A stretch of 24,450 bases of DNA. Origin: a virus. Made by a program: the position numbers and the translations under genes. Location: IMG/VR virus record IMGVR_UViG_3300031673_000466, positions 1 to 24,450 of that record. One strand, given 5' to 3'. This document shows positions 8,601-18,300 of this stretch, piece by piece; position 1 is the first letter of the stretch; every line of letters begins with the position of its first letter. Below the pieces are notes generated by a model that ran no database searches, was not told where the DNA came from, and saw nothing but the letters and a program-made list of their open reading frames with translations.

Positions 8601-9596
8601 TCAGATAATGCCATTGAAGTTGATACAGGTTTTGGACCTATCATTAAACTGATGCGGTTCAAGAACTATATGATATTCTTTCAGAACAATGGTGTAGGGA
8701 CTATTTCTGTTAATGAACGCCAACTTGTACCTGTGGAAAACAATGCAGCCCTGGAGCTTGGTAGCAGTGGTGTACTTGATCGCTATGATATGATAGCTAC
8801 TGGAGTGGGAGCACAAACGCCTGAGTCAATAATACAGACAGAGAATGCTTTTTATTGGATAGATATGTATAAAAAGACTATGTATAGGTATAGCGGCAAG
8901 AGCGAAGATATAACCATGGCCAAAGGTATGATGTCCTTTATGCAGAACCTTCCGGATGTTGTTGGCAATAGAGTGGGTAAGGATACGTCTTTTGTGATGC
9001 TTGGTCAGATGAGTAAATACAAACAAATATTTCTTTCTGTTTACGACAATGATGATAAGCCGAATAGTTATATGTTAGTGTATAATGAACTTACTGATGC
9101 ATTTACACATCTTTTCAGAGCCGATGTTTCTTATATGATCTCCTCTTATAAGAGGATGTTTACCTATAAAGATTACTTTACATGTTACGAGATGTATGAG
9201 GGAACTAATTATGGTAATTTCCATGGCAGTTATGTTGATGGAAGTATCTCATATATTATTAATCCTAATTCAAATATTGTAAACACATATCATAATTGGG
9301 AGATATCATCTGAAGTATATGATAGCCTTGGGGCTAATCAAGTTGATAGAACCATGGATACTGTTAGGGTAAGAAATGATTACCAGGATACAGGAGTAGT
9401 TACACTTACACCCGGAACCAATATGCGCCGGCTGATCCGTACCTGGACAATGCATATACCAAGGGATAGTAGTGCAAGGATCCGTGATTCTTATATACGT
9501 GCTGACTTTACTTTCTCTCATTCTAATCAGGAAAGAATAGTAATGCATGATCTTATTACAACATACGATGTACCGGCTGAAATGATTTTAAAATAA
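5679..9596 (+). CDS. Giant tail muzzle / stabilisation-type protein (GTG start)
   Basis: A 1305-residue, mostly beta-rich protein without signal peptide or membrane helices. The start is a GTG at 5679 overlapping the ring gene. It is supported by the N-terminus it yields (ERFVNTYSDGMDQDSS.NKFDP..Y.EAWN...L.DDG), which is the signature I associate with the large crAss-like tail protein called muzzle or stabilisation protein, and by a purine-rich stretch just upstream. Around residues 325-350 is LFAGNISYQKFDFDWDARAY. Near 1040-1110 is an ENAFYWID...K..YR.SGKSEDITMAKGM segment typical of the C-terminal propeller-like part of these proteins. It would form the distal barrel that closes the tail and holds internal proteins. 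The TAA stop shares its last base with the next ATG (TAATG). Confidence 0.7.
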   Translation: MERFVNTYSDGMDQDSSLNKFDPKHYFEAWNLSPLTDDGLANGAMNSIKSTLEQPNGTIVDAGYYIIGHCVVRDYLIIFSTPCTDEDPGGVDPASLGAITTLDLSDPDLTAVVNRYKAALNFSTAHPIFNETVGRYERAGFVKVWWTDNFNVLRGMNVMDPPDDISDLEIVGDVDMSEPIIGSIGNGSIDVGMIQYAYQLYNLGGSETIFSPVSPLYNLTTESYFETNTAGFKGSNSRDDQDAAINSGKSITLSISNLDTDYDRIRVVAIHYDRVDATPVISIVTERTFTSSITVLDPGTYVFGGISLEEFRTLGGEVFICKTIEEKDNMLFAGNISYQKFDFDWDARAYRFNSGRNGEIRNKSWNDTTLQFSGTWPDITIINPATGQAISESHDAICRYNAFYDGPSSTWSIPEAAPYDGFDSNRYIFQTDGTTIGGEGENVKYEFITSAMALANRETTQPHRAVASSNSNIGSYSNYANPYHVGNRIGNKRDEIYRYALIATDDKGRDGYAKWIADIRMPISLGGDSLAIANHYDNTIYGRPLGIKFTVDTSSFPPNISGFRIVRVKREQQDKTILFSGLLSATKSNTIDGESLKGPQLIPRYKLNFATDNECSWTPFQQLCEIISPEVNMYKNQNHQVDDYIKVSGVLSERVFHSRYNGTVSEYGTDVDTHNLQLNNPSTFGGEMYVRYDRCYGVNQNYRTEVEEGAIQGPVHYVDATANVNAELGNYSHYACARDDGSGNKSESGTRFVIGVGLYPLSQSKLASDNWSVYVVDYKRNNITSIYGGLGYAERQGNEYIACGKFVPRSSFAEVINPANTDGTESDVYGGDTYITMFGHRFSMFDINDYDLDDVSDIPVNEPFACHVTFPVETTVNTEYSHGPKANDLSALQQDLGFLNEKAGSYIYNYTEERYYEQAEDMYLYNSVYSQQNTAKVFLPKPADLEEVSEYDNLILHSNVKSNNEQTDSYFKFLSDNAIEVDTGFGPIIKLMRFKNYMIFFQNNGVGTISVNERQLVPVENNAALELGSSGVLDRYDMIATGVGAQTPESIIQTENAFYWIDMYKKTMYRYSGKSEDITMAKGMMSFMQNLPDVVGNRVGKDTSFVMLGQMSKYKQIFLSVYDNDDKPNSYMLVYNELTDAFTHLFRADVSYMISSYKRMFTYKDYFTCYEMYEGTNYGNFHGSYVDGSISYIINPNSNIVNTYHNWEISSEVYDSLGANQVDRTMDTVRVRNDYQDTGVVTLTPGTNMRRLIRTWTMHIPRDSSARIRDSYIRADFTFSHSNQERIVMHDLITTYDVPAEMILK

Positions 9597-12500
9597 TGCC
9601 TAAGAAAAGAACATATAATATTCCAGGAGTTACTGTATATGGTCGCGGTAAAAAGAAAGTTGCAGATACTAAATATAAACGTGACAAGGTTAAGTATGAT
9701 TCTTTACTTGATCAATACGATACAGATCTTGGTGCTTACAATGAGGCAATGGGGCCATATTCTGATAGTCTTTTTCTACATAATAGATCGATTGATTATG
9801 GCCGGAGTTTGGCTGATAATGCTGCAACTGGAATATATAATGAACATGAACAATCAAGAAATCCGGATACTGGTTTGGACTCATGGGGGAATACAGCAGA
9901 AGAGAATAGGGCCCGCCTTGAAGAAGATAAAGAATATTATAGGAAGGCTCTTGTTAGCCCACAAAAAACAGGAAAAGATCCAAGATTTGGAACTGTTTTT
10001 AATGTATTAAATAAAAAAAATGAGGGTGATTATCATACTAATTATAAAAATTATGTTGACAAAAATCTATGGGATGATCAAGAACAAGAAGTTAGATTTT
10101 ATGAGAAACAATTAAATGATCCTAATAATAAAGGAAAAGAAAGAATCCCAATTTCTGGGATGGGTTATGCCACGAGATATGATTTGAATAAGTATCTGAA
10201 GTTAGTTAAAACAATGAAACCGCATAAGAATATAGACCCAACCGGTTTACTTGTTAATGAAGAACTTCCTTCTATACCTATGTATGATAAACCAACGAAC
10301 AGACCAGTAAAGCCAATAAAACCAACAGCTCCCAATCAACCTGTATATGATGATAGCTATGAAAATCTTTCAGTACAAGGACTGTGGCCATCAGATGTAG
10401 CAAATGCAAGAGACAGAGGGGAGAGTTATGAAGATGTTCAGATAGGTTACAGGAATAAGTTCAAGCAAAATCCATTTACATACGGTGAGGCTCAGAAATT
10501 TCCTGAAGAAATACAGAATAAAATCGGAATACCTGCAGTAAGAGATAGAATAAATAAACGAGGAGGAGGAACCATGGCACATAAGAGAACCTATAAAAAT
10601 GAAATTGATTATGATATGCTGTGGCCAGACTATGATAGTTATGGTTCTGGTGGCTGGTTAAGCGAGAATTTAGGAAATATAGCCAGTACTGTCGGTGGTG
10701 GTATATTGACTGCTACAGGACTTGGTTCAGGCATTGGCATACCAATGATGGCTAAAGGTGCTATGGGAATGATTGGATCAGCTATGGGAGGACAGAATGA
10801 AGAAGAAATGTTACCAGAATATCAAGGACAGAAACAGGGACTTTATAACCAGGGTAATATTGCTCCGATGAGATGTGGTGGTAGAATAAAAAAACACAGA
10901 GGTGGTGGAGGTGCTATAAGAGGTGGTGGTTATGCAGAACAGGAAGATATGTTAACAGAATACAGTGGGCCCCTGCATGATTCAACTCAGGGAGGCATAC
11001 CTCTTGGCGAACATACAATGGTAGAGGGAGGAGAGAATAGAACAAAGGATATCATTCATTCTGATCTACCCATTACAAAAGATATAGTCCGTGAGTTTGG
11101 TAAAGGCTATGGTGGATCCGTACCTATAACTATGGGCGATGCAAAGATGAAAAGATCAGTTGCCGATAAGATAAGAATAGAAGATCGTGCCTTTGATAAA
11201 TATTATGGTGACCGGTGGAATGAAGCATCCAGGAAGATGATGCATATACCTTTTGAACAGATGTCTGATATGCTTGGTATGCGTAGGGAATCAGAATACA
11301 ATGATTATAATGAATATCAGGGTGGTGGAGAGATAACTTCTAACCAGGCAAGGGAGATAGGTCGTAGTGGATATAAGGAGTTTCCTACAGAGGATGTGGG
11401 TGAGATAGCAAACTATCTTGGCAACAAAGAATATGGTCCCTACAGTCATCTGCAATTTGATTCTCCTAATTCAGGAGTGTATCAGGATCTGGATAGGATT
11501 TCAAAGACAGGAGATAAAGCAGGACTCGATAAGTATATTACTGAACTACAAGAACCACTGTCCAATGCTCCTGTATATTACAATGACCTTTTAGAACAGC
11601 GTTCATTTTCAAAAAGACCCAATACTAAAATGTTAAAGAAAAAACAAGGTGGAGGAAAGCTTAGGCAGCTGGCCGATCTTTATAAAGAAAGAATAATACT
11701 TCCGGCAGGCCGTGGTATCCGTGCGGGTGCTGAAGAAATTGCTGGTGGTATCAGGGATATTGGTTATGATATTAGAGAACAGTTTCCTGCGCTTGACAGA
11801 TCGAGTGTATATCCTGGAATGCCTACTCCAGAAGACGAATTAAGATATACTGGCAGGGTTAGCCCTAAACTCAATCCTGTTTATCCAGGTAAAAAATCCG
11901 GAGCGAAAAAAGGTAAAGGTCGTACCATGGAAGCCATTATTGGAGCAAAGCAGGGTGGTGGGCGTGCTTCATTTAAAAGTAGGGTTACAGATCCTCTATT
12001 CGGGGGGAATCCAAATCCTAATTATGGAGCTCTGTCTACCAGGTATAGTAATACCCAACCAGGGAGAGCTAGTTTTGATATGCCAGAAACTGATTCTGGT
12101 CCTTATCCAACAAACTTTATCAATAGTCCATATGGAAATATCTCAGATGGTTTTATGGCCAATCCTAACATGGGTACACCTGAACTAGATAATCAGAATT
12201 TACCAGTTGAAAGTGCTTTGAGTGCTCCATCAGCAGCTGCAGCAAGACCTGGTACAGTATCAAATGAAGTCTCTCCAGGTTCTATGCCGCAGGCGCGTGG
12301 ACTATCTCCTTTACTTACATCAGATGTTGCAGGTATTGGAACCGGTGAGTTTGGATCTCCAGGTGATTTTCAATTAGATGATATGTATGGTGGAGATAAC
12401 TACGGTGTTACAGATGATCAGCAAGAATATAATCCTTACTTATCAAATGTTAATATGGATAGTGCCACATTAAATACAAGCGGAGGCGGTAACGACCAGA

Positions 12501-13072
12501 GTGGTAACAGATCTGGAAATGTCCTTGGATATGCTCCTTTAATTGGAGAGGCATTGAATATTGGAAGGACAATGATGATGAAGAATAAACGTAAGCCGAT
12601 TAAATATCCAAGGGTTCCTTATAAACCTTATAATCCAAAGACAGTAAGTCCAACGGAGGCGCTTAGTGAAAGCAATAGAGGATTTCGTTCTACTATGGGA
12701 CAACTTAAGGCTCTTAATCCCCGTGCATTTTTAAATAGAGCAACACAGATGTCTACAGCAGCAGGTCGGCAGGGTGCCGGTATACGCCAACAGTATGATA
12801 ATATCAATGCCCAGACAAGAGATAGAGCTGATATGACTAATACAAGAAATAAACTTTATGCTGATATGCGTAATGCCGAGATAGGTAGGATGGAACAGAT
12901 AGATACACAGAAGGATGAGGCCATGCTTGACAGTGCAAGTGGAATGCATATCTCTAATCTCTTTACTCAGGCCGGCCAGGTAGGTAGAGATATGAGATTA
13001 GAAGATGCTGATGAAAGAAAAAATGAGAGGTGGTTTAATCATTTAGCTGAAATGAGAAAATTGCATACCTAA
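9596..13072 (+). CDS. Large Gly-rich cargo-like virion protein
   Basis: A 1158-residue low-complexity-prone protein. The N-terminal third (1-320) is polar and helical with long Tyr/Asp-rich stretches. A Gly-rich hydrophobic segment lies at about 360-400. Glycine triplets flanked by basic or Gln residues recur at 323-325, 436-439, 443-445, 576-578, 685-687 and 787-789. A segment around 460-490 (QGGIPLGEHTMVEGGENRTKDIIHSDLP) is of a kind that recurs in crAss-like cargo and internal virion proteins. Residues about 985-1158 are helical with many Arg and Asn (NRATQMSTAAGRQGAGIRQQYDN). It probably sits in the capsid or tail and leaves with the DNA. The start is a TAATG overlap with the muzzle gene. 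An internal ATG at 10574 has an unusually strong ribosome-binding sequence. Confidence 0.65.
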   Translation: MPKKRTYNIPGVTVYGRGKKKVADTKYKRDKVKYDSLLDQYDTDLGAYNEAMGPYSDSLFLHNRSIDYGRSLADNAATGIYNEHEQSRNPDTGLDSWGNTAEENRARLEEDKEYYRKALVSPQKTGKDPRFGTVFNVLNKKNEGDYHTNYKNYVDKNLWDDQEQEVRFYEKQLNDPNNKGKERIPISGMGYATRYDLNKYLKLVKTMKPHKNIDPTGLLVNEELPSIPMYDKPTNRPVKPIKPTAPNQPVYDDSYENLSVQGLWPSDVANARDRGESYEDVQIGYRNKFKQNPFTYGEAQKFPEEIQNKIGIPAVRDRINKRGGGTMAHKRTYKNEIDYDMLWPDYDSYGSGGWLSENLGNIASTVGGGILTATGLGSGIGIPMMAKGAMGMIGSAMGGQNEEEMLPEYQGQKQGLYNQGNIAPMRCGGRIKKHRGGGGAIRGGGYAEQEDMLTEYSGPLHDSTQGGIPLGEHTMVEGGENRTKDIIHSDLPITKDIVREFGKGYGGSVPITMGDAKMKRSVADKIRIEDRAFDKYYGDRWNEASRKMMHIPFEQMSDMLGMRRESEYNDYNEYQGGGEITSNQAREIGRSGYKEFPTEDVGEIANYLGNKEYGPYSHLQFDSPNSGVYQDLDRISKTGDKAGLDKYITELQEPLSNAPVYYNDLLEQRSFSKRPNTKMLKKKQGGGKLRQLADLYKERIILPAGRGIRAGAEEIAGGIRDIGYDIREQFPALDRSSVYPGMPTPEDELRYTGRVSPKLNPVYPGKKSGAKKGKGRTMEAIIGAKQGGGRASFKSRVTDPLFGGNPNPNYGALSTRYSNTQPGRASFDMPETDSGPYPTNFINSPYGNISDGFMANPNMGTPELDNQNLPVESALSAPSAAAARPGTVSNEVSPGSMPQARGLSPLLTSDVAGIGTGEFGSPGDFQLDDMYGGDNYGVTDDQQEYNPYLSNVNMDSATLNTSGGGNDQSGNRSGNVLGYAPLIGEALNIGRTMMMKNKRKPIKYPRVPYKPYNPKTVSPTEALSESNRGFRSTMGQLKALNPRAFLNRATQMSTAAGRQGAGIRQQYDNINAQTRDRADMTNTRNKLYADMRNAEIGRMEQIDTQKDEAMLDSASGMHISNLFTQAGQVGRDMRLEDADERKNERWFNHLAEMRKLHT
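10559..10576 (+). promoter_or_regulatory. Strong Shine-Dalgarno-like sequence before an internal in-frame ATG
   Basis: The run AGGAGGAGGA ends 3 bases before an in-frame ATG at 10574 (codon 327 of the 1158-residue gene). It is the clearest Shine-Dalgarno match seen in the window. A shorter product of 832 residues could start here with MAHKRTY, echoing the gene's own N-terminus MPKKRTY. The same bases encode Arg-Gly-Gly-Gly, so the match may be incidental, and the spacing is tight. Confidence 0.3.
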
Positions 13073-13105
13073 TTGATATGATGTATTATTTTAAATATTG
13101 TAATC

Positions 13106-15325
13106 ATGCCTAACAGATTTTACCGTCCATCACCGACACAGTATACTTCTCAGTTTGTAGCTGAACAGTATCCTTATGATGCTATGCTTGCTCTTGAAGA
13201 AAAGAAAATAGGTAGAGCAGATGCTGCTATGAGTCAACTTGGAGAGATGGATGTACAGTTTGGTTCGCTTACGGGAGGTCCTGGTACGCAGGATATGGCT
13301 AGGAATATAGCAGAGAAATATAAAGGTAAGGTAGGAGAATTCCTTGATAAAAAGAGAGATATTTGGTCTACCCAAACAATACGAGATCTCTCAGCACTTA
13401 GAGCATCTTATACAAGTGATCCTGATGTAAAGGCTGTACTGCAAGATCAGACAAAAGGATTGGCGCAGCTTATGCAGATACAGGCATCACGTAAAGGACC
13501 TCTGGATATTGATCCTAATATGGATCCTGAGACTGGTCAAGTTCGTCAATTACAGAGTGGGCAACCATGGAGACCATATCAGCAATTAAATTATGAAATA
13601 GATTGGAGAAAGGCTGCTACGGATATCCTTCAAACTGTTGATCCAAGACAGACAAGTGTAAGATATGGAGATGCGATGGAAATTGATGGAGTTCGTGTTC
13701 CTGGATTTTCTCAGGGCACAAAATCTGTTCTTGGAGAAGAAGAATTTGAGCCTACTGTTAACATATTAACTGATACTATTCTTGAAGGCAAAGAAGGATG
13801 GACTGATTGGTATATGAGAGAGGCTCGTAATAGACTTGGACATGATCCTACCAGAAAAGAGATTTACCAGGACATGAAAGGTCTTTCTGCTTCTCTATAT
13901 GATGAAGATGATAATATACGGTTCCAACAAATATCCGGTCTTAGTTCTAGTTCAAAGAAATCTCCTCCACTTACCACTCCGCCTGGTCCGGGAACTCCAT
14001 TGCCGGCAACAAGTCTTGGTCAGATGTCTAATGCCGTTAAAGAAGGTGTCGGAGAAGGATTGCATGTAAATAAAAGAGGAGATGTAAAAGCTAAGGCACT
14101 CATACGTACAAATCTAGTTAATAATCCTTTATTATGGGTAGTAAATCCGGTGCATGGTGCTGCAGCGATGGGTTATAAAGGTATCGTCAATAAACATGGA
14201 CAGGCTGCTGTAGACAAAGCTGTGAAAGAAAACCCATCAAGTCTTGGTAGTATGTTTATACGGACAATGCAAGCTCTTGAAGATTTAAGTATTGGAACAC
14301 GGGTGAATCCAAAAACGTCCGAGGTTATAGATCAGATGACCCGTGTATCTCCTGAATTTTATGAGAGCAAGGGTCTTGGTGATATTGATCCGTATAAATT
14401 ACAGGATATGCCCAAGAGAGAAAGAAAAGAAGTTTTAAATGCAACAGAAGAATTGATATCAACTATAAATCAGAGAGCTGTAGAACCACAGATGCATGAT
14501 TTCAGTGGTGATCCTGAAGAAAATGTAGCTTATCTTGCTGATTTGAATGAACAGTTCGGATTTACAACTAAAGGGCAGCTTTCTCAAAAAAGTAAATCAG
14601 TCGCATCTCTTGAGGCTGTAATGAAAAAACTCAATATAGAAAATCTAATGGTATATGGTTCTCCGAGAGAACACAGGGTAAGTGTTGAACAACTGTTCGG
14701 TGATAAAACATCTGGGATTAATATTATAGGTAAGTTATCTCCTGATAATCTTTATCATCCAAATGCAGTCGTCTTACAGGGTGTCGAAGAAGATGGGCAA
14801 AAAGTAACCGGACAATATATTATGCCATGGATATCAGGTGGAGAATCAGCATATGGTGTAGATGAAAGTAATTATCAAAGACATTTTGTACGAAAACTTG
14901 TTACAGAAACACCATTTATGAATCATGTAACACCCATTGACTATAACGATTGGGAGAATCTTGAAGTGCATGGAGATGTAAAGACTCCCGAAGATAAAAT
15001 GAATCATCTTGAAAATAAAGCAGACAGAGAAAAAGTACCATATGTTCACTGGTATTGGGATAAAGAAGATAAATTATTCCATGCAGATCTAACTTCGTTT
15101 GGATATAACCGTAAAACCGGACAAACAGATAAGCATAAGGATAAATCAATTACTGGAAGAACACAGAGAGAGGTATACGATAATTATATTAGGGAGTTAA
15201 GTGGTGCCATTGGTAAAGTTGCCAGTAGAGAAATGATGGAAAGTTATGTTCCCGGAGAAGGATTCCCGGAAGATATACTTAAAGACCTTACTCCTTATGA
15301 TTGGGCTGCGATATTTGAAGAATGA
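13106..15325 (+). CDS. Cargo-like internal virion protein
   Basis: A 739-residue soluble protein. The first 100 residues (NRFYRPSPTQYTSQFVAEQ, then helical segments with ALEEKKIGRADAAMSQL and a long charged helix) resemble N-termini of crAss-like cargo proteins packaged inside the capsid. A Pro/Ser-rich flexible linker at about 280-305 (KKSPPLTTPPGPGTPLP) splits an N-terminal helical half from a C-terminal half of mixed structure. There is no signal peptide and no recognisable enzymatic motif. It starts 33 bases after the preceding stop and ends 11 bases before the giant gene, without a terminator between, so all are likely on one late transcript. Function beyond structural cargo is unknown. 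Confidence 0.62.
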   Translation: MPNRFYRPSPTQYTSQFVAEQYPYDAMLALEEKKIGRADAAMSQLGEMDVQFGSLTGGPGTQDMARNIAEKYKGKVGEFLDKKRDIWSTQTIRDLSALRASYTSDPDVKAVLQDQTKGLAQLMQIQASRKGPLDIDPNMDPETGQVRQLQSGQPWRPYQQLNYEIDWRKAATDILQTVDPRQTSVRYGDAMEIDGVRVPGFSQGTKSVLGEEEFEPTVNILTDTILEGKEGWTDWYMREARNRLGHDPTRKEIYQDMKGLSASLYDEDDNIRFQQISGLSSSSKKSPPLTTPPGPGTPLPATSLGQMSNAVKEGVGEGLHVNKRGDVKAKALIRTNLVNNPLLWVVNPVHGAAAMGYKGIVNKHGQAAVDKAVKENPSSLGSMFIRTMQALEDLSIGTRVNPKTSEVIDQMTRVSPEFYESKGLGDIDPYKLQDMPKRERKEVLNATEELISTINQRAVEPQMHDFSGDPEENVAYLADLNEQFGFTTKGQLSQKSKSVASLEAVMKKLNIENLMVYGSPREHRVSVEQLFGDKTSGINIIGKLSPDNLYHPNAVVLQGVEEDGQKVTGQYIMPWISGGESAYGVDESNYQRHFVRKLVTETPFMNHVTPIDYNDWENLEVHGDVKTPEDKMNHLENKADREKVPYVHWYWDKEDKLFHADLTSFGYNRKTGQTDKHKDKSITGRTQREVYDNYIRELSGAIGKVASREMMESYVPGEGFPEDILKDLTPYDWAAIFEE

Positions 15326-15336
15326 TATAAATAGTT

Positions 15337-18300
15337 ATGAGGGGATACAAAGTAAGGGGATTAAATCCTTCAGCTCTTGATACGGCTCAATTTGATGAGT
15401 CTAATTATGAACCATATAGTTATACTGTAAGGGGTCATCAGCCGCCAAAGTATGAAGAGATTAAAAGGAATGTACTTCTATCCAGCAGGTATGATAAAAA
15501 TCTCTCTCCTTATGAAGTCCAGGAATACAATCGCGCACAGAATCAGGGATGGTTAAATAAAGTTGGCAGCGGTCTCATTAGCCGTGGATCATCTATCGTT
15601 CCAAAAATTGGTCAGGGTATAGGGCATGTTGGTGGATTTGTTTATGAAGCTGCCAATGCCTATGCAAGCGCAAAAACTGGTGATATTCAATCAGCAATGG
15701 ATATTTCTGGCATATGGGATAATTTTGTCGTTGATATAATGTCCAAGGCTGATGATAAATTGCGTGAAGAATTGCCTGTTTTTGGTAGTGAAAAATATTA
15801 TGAAGGTAATATCCTTCAGCAAATGGGTACAACCAAATTCTGGGCTGATGATTTCTTTGATGCTATTGCCTTTGCTGCATCAGCATATGCTCCTGGTGCG
15901 CTCGCAGGAGCTGCTGGAAAAGCATTAGGTTTAGCTGGCAATTCATTGAAAGCTTTTCAACTTGGATCCTCTACCATATATAATACTATCTCTGAATCAG
16001 GATTTGAGGCTCATGACTTTGGTAAGCAAGCCCGCGAACAGTACTCAAGAGAAAAGTTTGGACTTCCTTTTGAAGAATTAAATGATGAGCAGCAGTTTGA
16101 AACGAAACTTAAAATTGCTCCAAAGCAGGCTACTACTTTTATGGCCAATGCAGCAATACTTGGTATACCTAATTATATTCAAAGTAAGTTTTTCCATGGA
16201 GGATTCTCACAGAATGCACAGAAATTGAGGCGTGCAGTTACTGCTGGGGAAATATCATTAGCAGATGTAAACGTTTTCCGTAGTGCTCAAAAGAGTTTAT
16301 TTGGAGGTATAGCATCAGAAGGTTTGTGGGAGGAAGGTATGCAGAATGCTGTTCAGCGTTACCAACAAAGGAGTGTTGATGGTAAAGCTTATGAAGGGTT
16401 TTATAAGGGCGTTGCTAATGAATGGCTGGATGGATTTTATACCACTGAAGGACAAAAGGGAATGATCCTTGGTGCTCTTATTGGTGGTCCCATGGGATTT
16501 CGTTCAGGATATCTTGAGTCTATGGGATTACGCAAAGGGATAACAGAGGTTGAGCAGTTCCTTGAAAATCGCATGTCAGCACTTGATCATTATGATAAAA
16601 TCTTTGCTGATCCAATAAAGAAACTCTATAAAACAAATAATGTTCAGAAGACAAGGATTATAGACGGAGAAGAAACGGCAGTAAAGGAAGAGTCCTATGT
16701 TGACAAGGATGGAAATATGGAGATCGATCCTCTTGCCGCAAATAAACTTCTCTTTCGTACTCTCTATGATAAGTTTCTTTATGATGAAGCCATGGTTGCC
16801 AATCTCGAAGGGGACGAGGCACACCTAAAGATGGTCAATGATGAGGCCCTGGCCCGTAGATTCTTTGCATATGCTACTCTCCATACACCTTCAGGGGAAC
16901 CTGTGTTTGAAGATGTCGATGAGGCAATAGCTGCACTTAAGGAAAGAGAGTTGCAGTTTCCTGAAGACTTTGCCCCGGAAGGACTAAAGAAAAAAAATAC
17001 TGAAACTGAACTTACCAAACTGAAAGAGATTTATGAAAAAGTAGAGAACGATCTGTTAAGTATCAAAGACTTCGAGAAGGATGACATGCGTAAAGGTTTT
17101 AAGAATGTTGTTCGTAAAACACTCTTTGGAGAAACAGTTAAACTTGAGTCCTTGAAGAGTATGAGGGGTCTTGTTAAAAATGAGAAGGCTATAGAGGAGC
17201 TGGATATTCTTATTGGGGATTCACAAAGTCTTATCAATGATCTGTCAAAAGAAACTACCAGGGATAAGTTGTTTGAACAGTATAAGAAAGAAGTCTTTTA
17301 CCTCAATGACCAACAACAGAAATTACGTGAGCTTGAATCAGCAGAGACCAGGGATGAGGAGGCTATCAAAGATGTGCAATTTGATATAGAAGAGAACAAG
17401 TATATCCAGGGTAAATATTACCCAAATTTTTCATTTGCTTATGACGTTGCTCCAGATAAGTTGATTGGTGACCTTGGTGCCAGGAACCAGTATTATTTTA
17501 ATATTGGTATGGATGCCATGGTGGATGCTACTGTTGATAGTATGCTTGAGGATGTAGAAAAAGGAGAAGGTAATATAGCAGATGTTCTTAATTATATAAC
17601 AGATACTCGCCAGGGTAGATCAAGGATCCGTAAAGAGGATGTTGATAAAGTCCAGGCATCGTTGATAAGTGAAGGAGAAAGAGTAACACAACTTATAGAT
17701 CAGGCTGCAGAATCGCAAGAATATCTTGATGCTAACCCAGAAATTATCCCTGTGTTAAAGGATGGTTTTCCGGAAGATACGCCAAATCCTAATTACAATC
17801 CTGAAGAGACCCAACTGCATCAAGAAGTGGTAGATGAGGCGAAACTTAGGGCAAGCCAATTAGATGCTGCCAATAGTAAATATGATGAGCTGGTAGCTAC
17901 TGTTGAGCCCAAGACAGAAAGAAAACGATTCAGTGGCCGGCAGGAAGAGGAGAGGTTCTTCCGTAGGAAATTTGGAGACAAAGCCGTTAAAGCCTCTAAA
18001 GGTATCAGTGATGCTTATAATGCTAATGAGAATGCATACTCTTCTATCGCTGATGTACGTGGTGTCATTAAACAACTAAAGGAAATCAAGCGTGCCTATG
18101 GTAAGGATCCACGTAAGCAATTACTGGAGACAAAAGAGTTCAAAGGATTTATGGATTCTGTTAACCAGGCCCTAGAGGATCTTAAAGCGATAGAGAAGAA
18201 GGTTGAGGAGAACTTTGCTAACAGGGCTGCCAAAGACCAGCGTAGTAAAGAGAATAATGATAGCGCCACATTTTTATCCATAGGTGTACGGGTAGATAAA

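Noticed and set aside
13073-13105. Possible promoter or terminator in the gap before the 739-residue gene
   Set aside because: The gap is AT-rich with no TAnnTTTG element, no inverted repeat and no T-tract; it looks like a plain spacer.
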